A stretch of DNA of 64,000 nucleotides, taken from the NCBI RefSeq assembly GCF_004123675.1, contig NZ_CP035418.1:87186-151185 (forward strand), written 5' to 3'. How positions within the stretch are numbered: the stretch's first letter is position 1; every line of letters begins with the position of its first letter. Source of the DNA: Leisingera sp. NJS204. Lineage in GTDB: Bacteria > Pseudomonadota > Alphaproteobacteria > Rhodobacterales > Rhodobacteraceae. The translations under genes and the position numbers were made by a program. The notes beneath the pieces were generated by a model. It saw only the letters and a program-made list of their open reading frames with translations, made no database searches and had not been told where the DNA came from. This document shows positions 54,603-62,249 of this stretch, one piece after another.

Positions 54603-55355
54603 ATGCAGCTTGCCCATATGACCTGGCTAGAGGTTGAAGCCCGCCTGAAGGCGGGCGCGGCAGTGATGGTGCCGGTGGGGTCGACCGAGCAGCACGGGCC
54701 GATGGGCATGATCGGCACCGACACCATCTGCGCCGAGGCGGTGGCACTGCGGGCGGCTGATCTGCGCGATGCTATCGTCGCGCCCGCGCTGGCCTATACG
54801 CCGGCGCCCTTCAACACTGCGTTTCCCGGCACTGTCTCAATGCCGGAGGATCTGTTTCAGGCTCACGCTACCGCCGTCTTTCGCGGGCTGCTGGCGCAGG
54901 GGTTTTCGGGAGTGTTTATCGTCAATGGCCACGGTGCGAATTTGGCGCCATTGCAGCGCGCGGCACAGGCGCTGGATCCGGAGCGCGTCGCCATCCGCAG
55001 CTGGTGGGAGCCGCAGGAGGTCAACGAAATGCGCAAGGATCTGTATGGCGTTTGGGAGGGGATGCATGCAACCCCGTCCGAGGTCGCCATCACCCAGGCT
55101 CTGCTTGGTGAACTGCCCGCAGGCGAGGCGGCGAAACCGCCGCAGAAGCTGAGCCCGGCGTTCATCAAGGCCCATGCCGGCGACAAGCACGGCCCGCCGC
55201 AGGAACACAGGGCAGAGTTTCCGGACGGGCGTGTCGGCTCGCATTCCGCCCTGGCCAATCCGCAGGACGGCGCCCGCTTGCTGCAGGCAGCGGCGCGGGG
55301 GATTTGCGAGGCGTTTCTGGCGTTCTCGGCGCTGGCCGCTGGCAGAGGCGCTTAA
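54603..55355 (+). CDS. creatininase-family amidohydrolase
   Basis: 250 residues with the metal-site motifs of the family: GSTEQHGP with Glu29 and His31, GTDT with Asp40, NGHGAN about 117-122, and HATPSE. Members hydrolyse creatinine, formamides or related cyclic amides. AGGAGAAG precedes the ATG. Its stop codon overlaps that of the convergent GntR gene by 4 bp. A role in opening or deformylating a ring-cleavage product is possible but unproven. Confidence 0.88.
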   Translation: MQLAHMTWLEVEARLKAGAAVMVPVGSTEQHGPMGMIGTDTICAEAVALRAADLRDAIVAPALAYTPAPFNTAFPGTVSMPEDLFQAHATAVFRGLLAQGFSGVFIVNGHGANLAPLQRAAQALDPERVAIRSWWEPQEVNEMRKDLYGVWEGMHATPSEVAITQALLGELPAGEAAKPPQKLSPAFIKAHAGDKHGPPQEHRAEFPDGRVGSHSALANPQDGARLLQAAARGICEAFLAFSALAAGRGA

Positions 55356-56062
55356 CCCAGCGGCTTTTCTTCCAGCAGCAACCGCTGCGCGGTGCGCTTG
55401 GCGTCGCCGAGATGCTGCTCGATGGCCGCCCGCGCGGCCTTTGCATTGGCTGAAACAATGGCTTGGCAGATATCCTGCATATGGGCAGGCCCCGGTTTCA
55501 GGCGGTCTTCGGTCGACAGGGTCACCGCCCGCAGCCGGCTGATGCGGCCGTTCAGACGCTGGGCGATTTCCCAGGCGACGCTGTGGCCGGCGCCTTCGAA
55601 TATGATCCGGTAGAATTCTGTGGTGGCGCGCAGCATGGGGCCGGGCACGCCCGCCGCCACAGCGTCCTGCAAGGCGTGTTGCGCGGCTTGAAGCTGCTCT
55701 GCCAGCTCTGGTGTCATGTTCCGGGCGCAGGCGGTGGCGGCGGCGGTTTCCAGCATCTGGCGGATGTCATAGATCTGCCGCGCGTCTTCCCAGCTGAGCT
55801 GTGCCACAATCGGACCCTTGCCGGGCAGGATTTCGACCAGCCCCTCGGCCTCCAGATAGCGGATGGTTTCGCGCACCACGGTGCGGCTGACGCCCAGCTG
55901 ATCACACAGGGGGCGTTCCACCAGCCGCTCGCCGGGGGCGAACTGGCCTGCAATGATCGCCTCGCGCATCCGCTCCTGCACGATGTCGCGCAGGGTCTGC
56001 GGCGGCTGGTCTATTTTGCGCATCACGGGTGGGTTTGTTGGGCGGTCTGCTGGGTGGTTCAT
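55352..56062 (-). CDS. GntR-family regulator, FadR subfamily (FCD domain)
   Basis: 236 residues from ATG 56060-56062 (GGAGGA upstream); a later ATG at 56023 is possible. Winged HTH about 20-85 (ERLVERPLCDQLGVSRTVVRETIRYLEAEGL) and FCD domain. It is divergent from the DUF1185 operon, with a textbook GntR box in between (56121-56134). I infer that it represses that operon and itself. Confidence 0.92.
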   Translation of the reverse strand: MNHPADRPTNPPVMRKIDQPPQTLRDIVQERMREAIIAGQFAPGERLVERPLCDQLGVSRTVVRETIRYLEAEGLVEILPGKGPIVAQLSWEDARQIYDIRQMLETAAATACARNMTPELAEQLQAAQHALQDAVAAGVPGPMLRATTEFYRIIFEGAGHSVAWEIAQRLNGRISRLRAVTLSTEDRLKPGPAHMQDICQAIVSANAKAARAAIEQHLGDAKRTAQRLLLEEKPLG

Positions 56063-56120
56063 GGGTCCTCCGATACCAGCACCGCCAGGGCGGAACAAGT
56101 CTGCATTGACATACTGTCTT

Positions 56121-56134
56121 ATGGTATACCATAT
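56121..56134. promoter_or_regulatory. GntR operator
   Basis: TATGGTATACCATA, a perfect 14-bp palindrome with the TGGTATACCA core of FadR-subfamily operators. It lies 59 bp before the GntR start and 35 bp before the DUF1185 start, so it probably overlaps both promoters. Confidence 0.78.
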
Positions 56135-56169
56135 TACGTCAACTGGAATCACTGACGAAAGACACGCCC

Positions 56170-56772
56170 ATGCCCGCTGAAATCCGCAAGACGCTGCTGC
56201 ATGTCGAAGAGACCCTGATCGAGGGCGGCAAGGCCGCAGAGGTGCCGCTCAAGATGATTGCCGCGGTGGCTGTTATCAAAAACCCCTGGGCGGGGCAGGG
56301 CTTTACCGAGGACCTGCGCCCGGCGATCCATGACTGCGCACCGGGTCTGGGCGAGAAGCTGACCGCGATGATCCTTGAGGCCGCAGGCGGCGGCGACCGG
56401 GTGGAGGGCTACGGCAAATCCGCCATCGTCGGGGTGAATGGCGAGGTGGAGCATGCCTCTGCGCTCATTCACACGCTGCGCTTCGGCAACCACTTCCGCG
56501 AGGCGGTGGGGGCGAAATCCTATCTCGCTTTCACCAACACCCGCGGGCCTGCAAATGCCGCGTTGCAGATCCCGCTGATGGACAAGAACGACGGCGGACG
56601 GCGCAGCCATTATCTGACCATCCAGCTGTCGGTGGCCGATGCGCCCGGCCCGGATGAGATCGTGATCGCACTGGGTGCCTCCATCGGCGGCCGTCCGCAT
56701 CACCGTATTGGCGACCGTTATCAGGACCTGAAGGAACTGGGGCATGACCTCGACAATCCTGCGTCTGTCTGA
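56170..56772 (+). CDS. DUF1185 (amino acid synthesis family) protein
   Basis: 200 residues matching the PF06684-type proteins (IRKTLLHVEETLIEGG near the start, KNPWAGQGF about 37-45, GYGKSAIVGVNGE about 79-91, GASIGGRPHHRIGDRY near the end). The biochemical function of the family is not established; members recur beside luciferase-like monooxygenases and flavin reductases. First gene of a five-gene GntR-controlled operon; it overlaps the hydrolase gene by 29 bp. Confidence 0.85.
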   Translation: MPAEIRKTLLHVEETLIEGGKAAEVPLKMIAAVAVIKNPWAGQGFTEDLRPAIHDCAPGLGEKLTAMILEAAGGGDRVEGYGKSAIVGVNGEVEHASALIHTLRFGNHFREAVGAKSYLAFTNTRGPANAALQIPLMDKNDGGRRSHYLTIQLSVADAPGPDEIVIALGASIGGRPHHRIGDRYQDLKELGHDLDNPASV

Positions 56773-57559
56773 GCCTTACGGGGCTGTCACCTGCCAGCGG
56801 CAAGGGCCGGAGATAGGCAATGGGGCGCCGGTTGTGCTGATCCACGGGGTCGGCATGCAATCGGCGGCCTGGGCGCCGCAGATCGCGGCGCTGGCTGAAA
56901 CCCATCAGGTGATCGCGCTGGACATGCCCGGCCATGGCGGCAGCGTGCCGCTGCCAGACGGTGCGGAACTGCCGGATTATGTGGCCTGGCTGCATGCGGT
57001 CCTGCAGGCATTGGACCTGGGGCCTGTGTCGCTGGCCGGCCATTCCATGGGGGCGCTGATTGCGGGCGGCTATGCGGTCTGCCATCCTGAAGGCACCGCC
57101 CGCGTGGCACTGCTGAACGGGGTGTTCCGGCGCACGGCGAAGGCACGGGCTGCGGTTGAGGCCCGCGCCGCCGAAATCCGCGCCGGCAGTTTTGATCTGG
57201 AAACGCCGCTGATCCGCTGGTTCGGCGATACTGCGGCGGACCAGGCTGCGCGGGCGCAGGTGGCTGAATGGCTGTCGGGCGTGAACCCTCAAGGCTACGC
57301 TGCCGCCTATACCGCCTTTGCCCGTGGTGACAGCACCTATGCCGACGGGTTCGCTGGCATCACCTGCCCGCTCTTGGCGCTGACCGGCGATGGCGACCCG
57401 AACTCGACACCCGGAATGGCGCAGATGATGGCCGATGCCGCGCCGCAGGGCCGCGCGCTTGTCATCGAAGGCCACCGGCATATGGTCAACCTGACTGCCC
57501 CCGCCGCGGTCAACGCCGCCCTGCGGGACTGGCTGAACACGGAAGGAGCGACGTCATGA
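56744..57559 (+). CDS. alpha/beta hydrolase
   Basis: 271 residues. Oxyanion region VLIHGVG (31-37), nucleophile Ser101 in GHSMG, acid in TGDGDPNST and His in EGHRHM near the C-terminus: a complete catalytic triad. AAGGA precedes the ATG inside the upstream gene. In the trigonelline and vitamin B6 pathways similar hydrolases split an N-acyl or N-formyl enamine product. In this operon that is the natural candidate role. Confidence 0.9.
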   Translation: MTSTILRLSEPYGAVTCQRQGPEIGNGAPVVLIHGVGMQSAAWAPQIAALAETHQVIALDMPGHGGSVPLPDGAELPDYVAWLHAVLQALDLGPVSLAGHSMGALIAGGYAVCHPEGTARVALLNGVFRRTAKARAAVEARAAEIRAGSFDLETPLIRWFGDTAADQAARAQVAEWLSGVNPQGYAAAYTAFARGDSTYADGFAGITCPLLALTGDGDPNSTPGMAQMMADAAPQGRALVIEGHRHMVNLTAPAAVNAALRDWLNTEGATS

Positions 57560-58482
57560 GCGACATCGACCCGCGCGCATTGCGCAATGCCTTTGGCACC
57601 TTCATGACCGGCGTCACCGTTGTGACGGCGCAGGATCCGGACGGCAATCCGATTGGCTTCACCGCCAACTCCTTTACCTCGGTCTCTTTGGATCCGCCTT
57701 TGGTTCTGGTGTGCCTTGCCAATTCCTCCAGCAACTACGCCGCGTTTGAACAGGCGGACGGCTTTGCCATAAACGTTCTGGCGGAGGACCAGAAAGACGT
57801 CTCCAACACTTTTGCCCGCCCCGTTGAGGACCGCTTTGCCGCTGTCAATTGGCGCAAGGGGCCGGAAGGCAGCCCGGTGTTTGACGGTGTCTCGGCCTGG
57901 TTTGACTGTTCCATGCACAACCGGGTCCAGGCGGGCGACCACCTGATCCTGATCGGCAGGGTGGAGGCGTTTGAAACCTCGCCCGCACCCGGTCTGGGCT
58001 ATGCCCGGGGCGCTTATGTGACCGCAGCGGCTGAGGCCGAGGCGCTGGCACAGGGCGCCAAGCTGATCGTCTCGGCCCTGATCGAGCATGAAGGCAAGGT
58101 GCTGCTGCTGGGCAATGATCAGGGCAAGCTGACCCTGCCGGAAACCCGCGTCGGCAAGGAAGGCGCCTCAGCCGCGCTGGCCAGGCTGATCGCCGAAACC
58201 GGCGTCGCGGCAGAGCCGGGGTTTATTTATTCAGTTTTCGAGGACGACACGCGCGAACATCAGCACATCTCGTTTCTGTGCCAATCCGCCGGGGGCACGC
58301 CGGCCAAGGGGGTTTTCACACCGCTGACCCAATCCACGCTGATGGACATCGCCGATGCGGCGGTTTGCGTCATGCTGGAACGGTTCGCCAGTGAAAGCCG
58401 GATGGGCAATTTCGGGGTGTATTATGGAAACCAGACCCGCGGCCAGGTCCGCGCGGTGGGGACAGGGGGCAGCGGCTCATGA
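57556..58482 (+). CDS. flavin reductase fused to a Nudix-like domain
   Basis: 308 residues. N-terminal DIM6/NTAB flavin reductase domain (about 1-165, with FMTGVTVVTAQDPDGNPIGFTANSF and CSMHNRVQAGDHLILIGRV, shown in part). It would supply reduced FMN to the luciferase-like monooxygenase encoded next. The C-terminal about 130 residues have a Nudix-like pattern (LPETRVGKEGASAALARLIAETGV), but the catalytic RExxEE glutamates are largely missing, so the domain probably binds rather than hydrolyses a nucleotide or pathway ligand. ATGA overlaps on both sides. Confidence 0.85.
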   Translation: MSDIDPRALRNAFGTFMTGVTVVTAQDPDGNPIGFTANSFTSVSLDPPLVLVCLANSSSNYAAFEQADGFAINVLAEDQKDVSNTFARPVEDRFAAVNWRKGPEGSPVFDGVSAWFDCSMHNRVQAGDHLILIGRVEAFETSPAPGLGYARGAYVTAAAEAEALAQGAKLIVSALIEHEGKVLLLGNDQGKLTLPETRVGKEGASAALARLIAETGVAAEPGFIYSVFEDDTREHQHISFLCQSAGGTPAKGVFTPLTQSTLMDIADAAVCVMLERFASESRMGNFGVYYGNQTRGQVRAVGTGGSGS

Positions 58483-59516
58483 AGTTTTCGCTTTTTGCGC
58501 ATATGGAGCGGATTTCGGACGATCAGGACCAGAAACAGCTTTATGACGAGTTCATCCAGCTGTGCAAAATCGCCGATGACGGCGGCATGCATGCGGTCTG
58601 GACGGGTGAGCATCACGGGATGAATTTCACCATCGCGCCGAACCCGTTTCTGAACCTGGTGGATGTGGCGCGCCAGACCAGGAACGTGCGTTTGGGCACC
58701 GGCACGGTGATTGCGCCGTTCTGGCATCCGATCCGGCTGGCGGGCGAGGCGGCGATGACCGATATCATCACCGATGGCCGCCTGGATCTGGGCATTGCGC
58801 GGGGTGCCTATTCCTATGAGTACGAACGGATGCTGCCCGGCATGGACGCCTGGGAAGCAGGTCAGCGGATGCGCGAGCTGATCCCGGCGGTGCAGGGTCT
58901 GTGGCAGGGCGATTATGCCCAGGAGGGGGAGTTTCATTCCTTCCCCAAGACCACCTCCTCGCCCAAGCCGGTACAGGAAAACGGCCCGCCGATCTGGGTC
59001 GCGGCGCGCGATCCCAACAGCCATGAATTCGCCGTGGCAAACGGTTGCAATGTGCAGGTGACGCCGCTGTGGCAGGGCGACGGCGAGATCGAAGAACTGA
59101 TGGGCAAGTTCAATGCCGCTTGCGCCAAACACCCGGAGGTGCCGCGGCCCAGGATCATGCTGCTGCAGCACACTTATGTGGCCGAAAGTGCTGCGGATGT
59201 GAAGCGCGGGGCGGAGGAGCTGAACCGGTTCTACAATTACTTCGGCGCCTGGTTCATGAACAAGCGGGACGTCTCACAGGGCCTGATCGACCCGCTCAGC
59301 GATGCGGACATCGCCGCCCATCCGTTCTACTCGCCCGAGGCGATGGAACGCGATTTGGTGATCGGTGAACCGGATGCGGTGATCGAACGGCTGAGAAAGT
59401 ATGAGGCTTTGGGCTACGATGAATTTTCGTTCTGGATCGATAGCAGCATGAGTTTCGAGCGCAAGAAAGCCTCGCTTGAGCGGTTCATCGCGCAAGTCAT
59501 GCCCGCCTTTCAGTAA
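58479..59516 (+). CDS. luciferase-like (LLM) flavin-dependent monooxygenase
   Basis: 345 residues of the bacterial luciferase fold (WTGEHHGMNFTIAPNPFLNL about 41-60, RLGTGTVIAPFWHPIRLAGEAA, GRLDLGIARGAYSYEYE). It is the oxygenase half of a two-component system, coupled to the flavin reductase. Enzymes of this type cleave the pyridine ring of trigonelline (TgnB) and pyridine (PyrA). The other genes of this operon match those pathways, so ring-opening monooxygenation is the favoured role. Confidence 0.9.
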   Translation: MKFSLFAHMERISDDQDQKQLYDEFIQLCKIADDGGMHAVWTGEHHGMNFTIAPNPFLNLVDVARQTRNVRLGTGTVIAPFWHPIRLAGEAAMTDIITDGRLDLGIARGAYSYEYERMLPGMDAWEAGQRMRELIPAVQGLWQGDYAQEGEFHSFPKTTSSPKPVQENGPPIWVAARDPNSHEFAVANGCNVQVTPLWQGDGEIEELMGKFNAACAKHPEVPRPRIMLLQHTYVAESAADVKRGAEELNRFYNYFGAWFMNKRDVSQGLIDPLSDADIAAHPFYSPEAMERDLVIGEPDAVIERLRKYEALGYDEFSFWIDSSMSFERKKASLERFIAQVMPAFQ

Positions 59517-59528
59517 AGGAGCCAGAAC

Positions 59529-60992
59529 ATGCAGACCTTCCAGCAGTATATTGGCGGCGCGTTCGAGGACGCAGGCAGCACCTTTGAAAGCTTAGATCCG
59601 GCTACCGGCGGCCCTTGGGCGCAAATGCCAAACGCCTCCGTCGCGGATGTGGACCGGGCGGTCTGCGCGGCCGAGGCTGCGTTCTTCTCCCCTGAATGGG
59701 CTGGGATGAGTGCCACCCAGCGCGGCAAGCTTTTGCTGCGGCTGGCTGATCTGGTGGCAGAAAACGCGCCGCGGCTGGCGGAACTGGAAACCCGCGACAC
59801 CGGCAAGATCATCCGCGAGACCTCGGCGCAGATCGCCTATGTGGCGGAATACTACCGCTATTACGCAGGGTTGGCGGATAAGATCGAGGGCGCGCATCTG
59901 CCGATCGACAAGCCCGACATGGAGGTCTGGCTGCGGCGCGAGCCGGTCGGCGTGGTCGCCGCCATCGTGCCGTGGAATTCGCAGCTGTTCCTGTCGGCGG
60001 TGAAAATCGGCCCGGCGCTGGCGGCTGGCTGCACGGTGGTGCTGAAAGCGTCCGAGGAAGGCCCGGCGCCGATGCTGGAATTCGCCCGGATCTTTGATCA
60101 GGCGGGTTTCCCGCCGGGTGTTTTCAACGTCATAACCGGCGGGCCAGAGGCAGGCGCGGCGCTGACCAGCCACGCAAAAGTGGCCCATGTGGCGTTCACC
60201 GGCGGGCCGGAAACGGCGCGGCATATCGTGCGCAACTCGGCAGAAAACCTCGCGTCCACCTCGCTTGAGCTGGGCGGCAAGTCGCCCTTTATCGTGTTTG
60301 ACGACGCCGATCTGGAAAGCGCGGTGAATGCGCAGGTCTCGGGCATCTTCGCCGCCACCGGGCAAAGCTGCGTCGCAGGCTCGCGGCTGGTGATCCAAAA
60401 GGGGATCAAGGATGCCTTTCTGGCCCGGCTGAAAGAAAAGGCCGAGGCGGTGGTGATCGGCGCGCCGCATGATATGGCCACCGAGGTCGGCCCCTTATGC
60501 ACCCGGAAACAGCGCGACCATGCGCTGCGGCTGATCGGGGCCTCGCAACAAGCCGGTGCCAAACTGATTACCGGCGGCACCGTGCCGGAGGGGGAGGGTT
60601 TCTACTTCCCGCCCACTATTCTGGATTGTTCGAACACGCCGGAGGCGCCCTGCCTGTCGAGCGAGTTCTTTGGCCCGGTCCTGTCGGTCGTCAGCTTCGA
60701 GACTGAGGCTGAGGCACTGGAGATTGCCAACAGCACCGCCTTTGGGCTGGCGTCTGGGGTGTTCACCCGGAACCTGACCCGCGCGCACCGGATGATCCGG
60801 GGCATCCGTGCGGGCATCGTCTGGGTCAACACCTACCGCGCGGTCAGCCCGATTGCGCCCTTTGGCGGCCACGGCCTGTCCGGCCACGGGCGCGAGGGCG
60901 GGCTGCAGGCGGCGCTGGATTACACCAAGGTCAAGGCCGTCTGGCTGCGCACCAGCGACGAGCCGATCCCTGATCCCTTTGTAATGCGCTGA
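59529..60992 (+). CDS. aldehyde dehydrogenase
   Basis: 487 residues with VPWNSQ about 147-152, Glu247 (LELGGKS), Cys281 (GQSCVAGSR) and FFGPV. It starts 12 bp after the monooxygenase. In the Tgn and Pyr pathways an aldehyde dehydrogenase follows ring cleavage, as TgnC or as succinate-semialdehyde dehydrogenase. Either is possible here. Confidence 0.92.
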   Translation: MQTFQQYIGGAFEDAGSTFESLDPATGGPWAQMPNASVADVDRAVCAAEAAFFSPEWAGMSATQRGKLLLRLADLVAENAPRLAELETRDTGKIIRETSAQIAYVAEYYRYYAGLADKIEGAHLPIDKPDMEVWLRREPVGVVAAIVPWNSQLFLSAVKIGPALAAGCTVVLKASEEGPAPMLEFARIFDQAGFPPGVFNVITGGPEAGAALTSHAKVAHVAFTGGPETARHIVRNSAENLASTSLELGGKSPFIVFDDADLESAVNAQVSGIFAATGQSCVAGSRLVIQKGIKDAFLARLKEKAEAVVIGAPHDMATEVGPLCTRKQRDHALRLIGASQQAGAKLITGGTVPEGEGFYFPPTILDCSNTPEAPCLSSEFFGPVLSVVSFETEAEALEIANSTAFGLASGVFTRNLTRAHRMIRGIRAGIVWVNTYRAVSPIAPFGGHGLSGHGREGGLQAALDYTKVKAVWLRTSDEPIPDPFVMR

Positions 60993-61295
60993 CCTTTCCC
61001 GGGGCGTTTTACAGAACAAGCCATGCCCTCAGCCGTCCCGCCGTTCATTTGGCAGGGCGGTTTCCGGGTTGAAACCTTGGACGGGGAGATCGAGGCGCAG
61101 CGGATCTTCCTGCCAACCCTCGTTGCGGGGCTGCCGGGCGGTCCGCCAGTGGCCCGCAGGGGCCGCCGCGCTATGTGGTGGAAGGCTATGGGTTGTTCCC
61201 GCCCGGTGCGTCTCGTGCCCCGGGCGGGCGCTGCGCGTGGCGGGACCCTGCGGGGGCCGGCCTTCAGTGCCCGGCCTGATGAGGAGCGTTTCCCC
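60993..61295. other. intergenic region, no supported gene
   Basis: 303 bp before the NDUFA9-like gene. Two frames give protein-like fragments (QGGFRVETLDGEIEAQRIF near 61050-61110 and YVVEGYGLFPPGAS near 61170-61210) in different frames, which may be a decayed gene. I cannot identify it. It should also hold the promoter of the next gene. Confidence 0.35.
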
Positions 61296-62198
61296 ATGAT
61301 GACCAGTGCCCGGATTGTGATTGTGCTTGGCGGCACCGGGTTTCTCGGCCAGCGGGTGGTGCGCCGGCTGCAGGAGCATGGCTGCCAAGTCAGCACCGGC
61401 ACACGGTTCCCGGAGGCGGCAGCGGCGCAGAGCGGCTTCGCCAGCAACGGCATCCGGCTGGTCAAAACGGATCTGGCAGACCCGGACGGATTGGCACAGG
61501 CTCTGTCGGGCTTTGGGGCCGTGGTCAACTGCATCGGCTGCTACGCCGAGAGCCGCGGCCAGAGTTTCCAGGGCATTCACGTCGAGGGCGCCCAAAGAAT
61601 TGCCCGGATCGTGCGCCGGAACGACGGCCAGCGGCTGATCCACATTTCCGGGATCGGTGCCAGCCTGCATTCCCCATCAGCCTATGTGCGGAGCCGCGCC
61701 GAAGGTGAAGCGGCCGTCCGCAGTATCTGCCCCGGCGCCATTGTTTTGCGGCCCGGCGTGATGTTCAGCCGCAGCGGCGCCTTTTTCGGCGATCTGCAAA
61801 AAATCGTTGACCGCCTGCCGGTGATCCCGCTGTTCGGCACCGGGCGCACGCGGTTGCAGCCGGTCTGGGCGGGGGATGTGGCGGAAGCCGTCTGCCGGTT
61901 GCTCGACGCTCCGCACGCGCGCAGAAAAGTGTTTGAGCTGGGCGGGCCGGATATCCTTACCTACCGCGGCATCCTGCAGCGCCTGACGGCGCGTTCCGGC
62001 CGCCGCCGGGTGCTGCTGCCGGTGCCTTTTGCGCTGTGGCGGATTGCGGCGGCTGTGCTTTGGGTGATGCGCAATCCGCCGCTGACCCAGGCGCAGGTCG
62101 CCTTGATGCGGCAGGACAATACCGCCGGTGAGGCCATGGCAGGTTTTGCTGATCTGGGTATCACGCCGCACTCGGCCATCGCCATGGGGCTGCTTTGA
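61296..62198 (+). CDS. NDUFA9-like NAD(P)-binding epimerase family protein
   Basis: 300 residues from ATG 61296 (GAGGAG upstream). Rossmann motif VLGGTGFLGQRVV near the start and an atypical SDR pattern (GIHVEGAQRIARI, YVRSRAEGE) in place of YxxxK. Complex I NDUFA9-type or UDP-sugar-like NAD(P)H-binding proteins of this form are common; its target is unknown. No link to the preceding operon is evident. Confidence 0.75.
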   Translation: MMTSARIVIVLGGTGFLGQRVVRRLQEHGCQVSTGTRFPEAAAAQSGFASNGIRLVKTDLADPDGLAQALSGFGAVVNCIGCYAESRGQSFQGIHVEGAQRIARIVRRNDGQRLIHISGIGASLHSPSAYVRSRAEGEAAVRSICPGAIVLRPGVMFSRSGAFFGDLQKIVDRLPVIPLFGTGRTRLQPVWAGDVAEAVCRLLDAPHARRKVFELGGPDILTYRGILQRLTARSGRRRVLLPVPFALWRIAAAVLWVMRNPPLTQAQVALMRQDNTAGEAMAGFADLGITPHSAIAMGLL

Positions 62199-62211
62199 AC
62201 AGCGCTGCAAA

Positions 62212-62242
62212 CCCCGCACCAGGCATCAGTCCCGGTGCGGGG
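62212..62242. terminator. terminator hairpin between convergent genes
   Basis: 9-bp perfect stem CCCCGCACC (62212-62220) with GGTGCGGGG (62234-62242) and a 13-nt loop, between the stops at 62198 and 62250. It is flanked on the right by AAAAAGG. Confidence 0.65.
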
Positions 62243-62249
62243 AAAAAGG

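Noticed and set aside
61023..61295. N-terminal extension of the NDUFA9-like gene or a separate small gene
   Set aside because: The extension is Arg/Gly-rich, lacks family similarity and precedes a good ribosome site and ATG at 61296. Protein-like fragments occur in two frames, so at most it is a decayed gene that I cannot identify.
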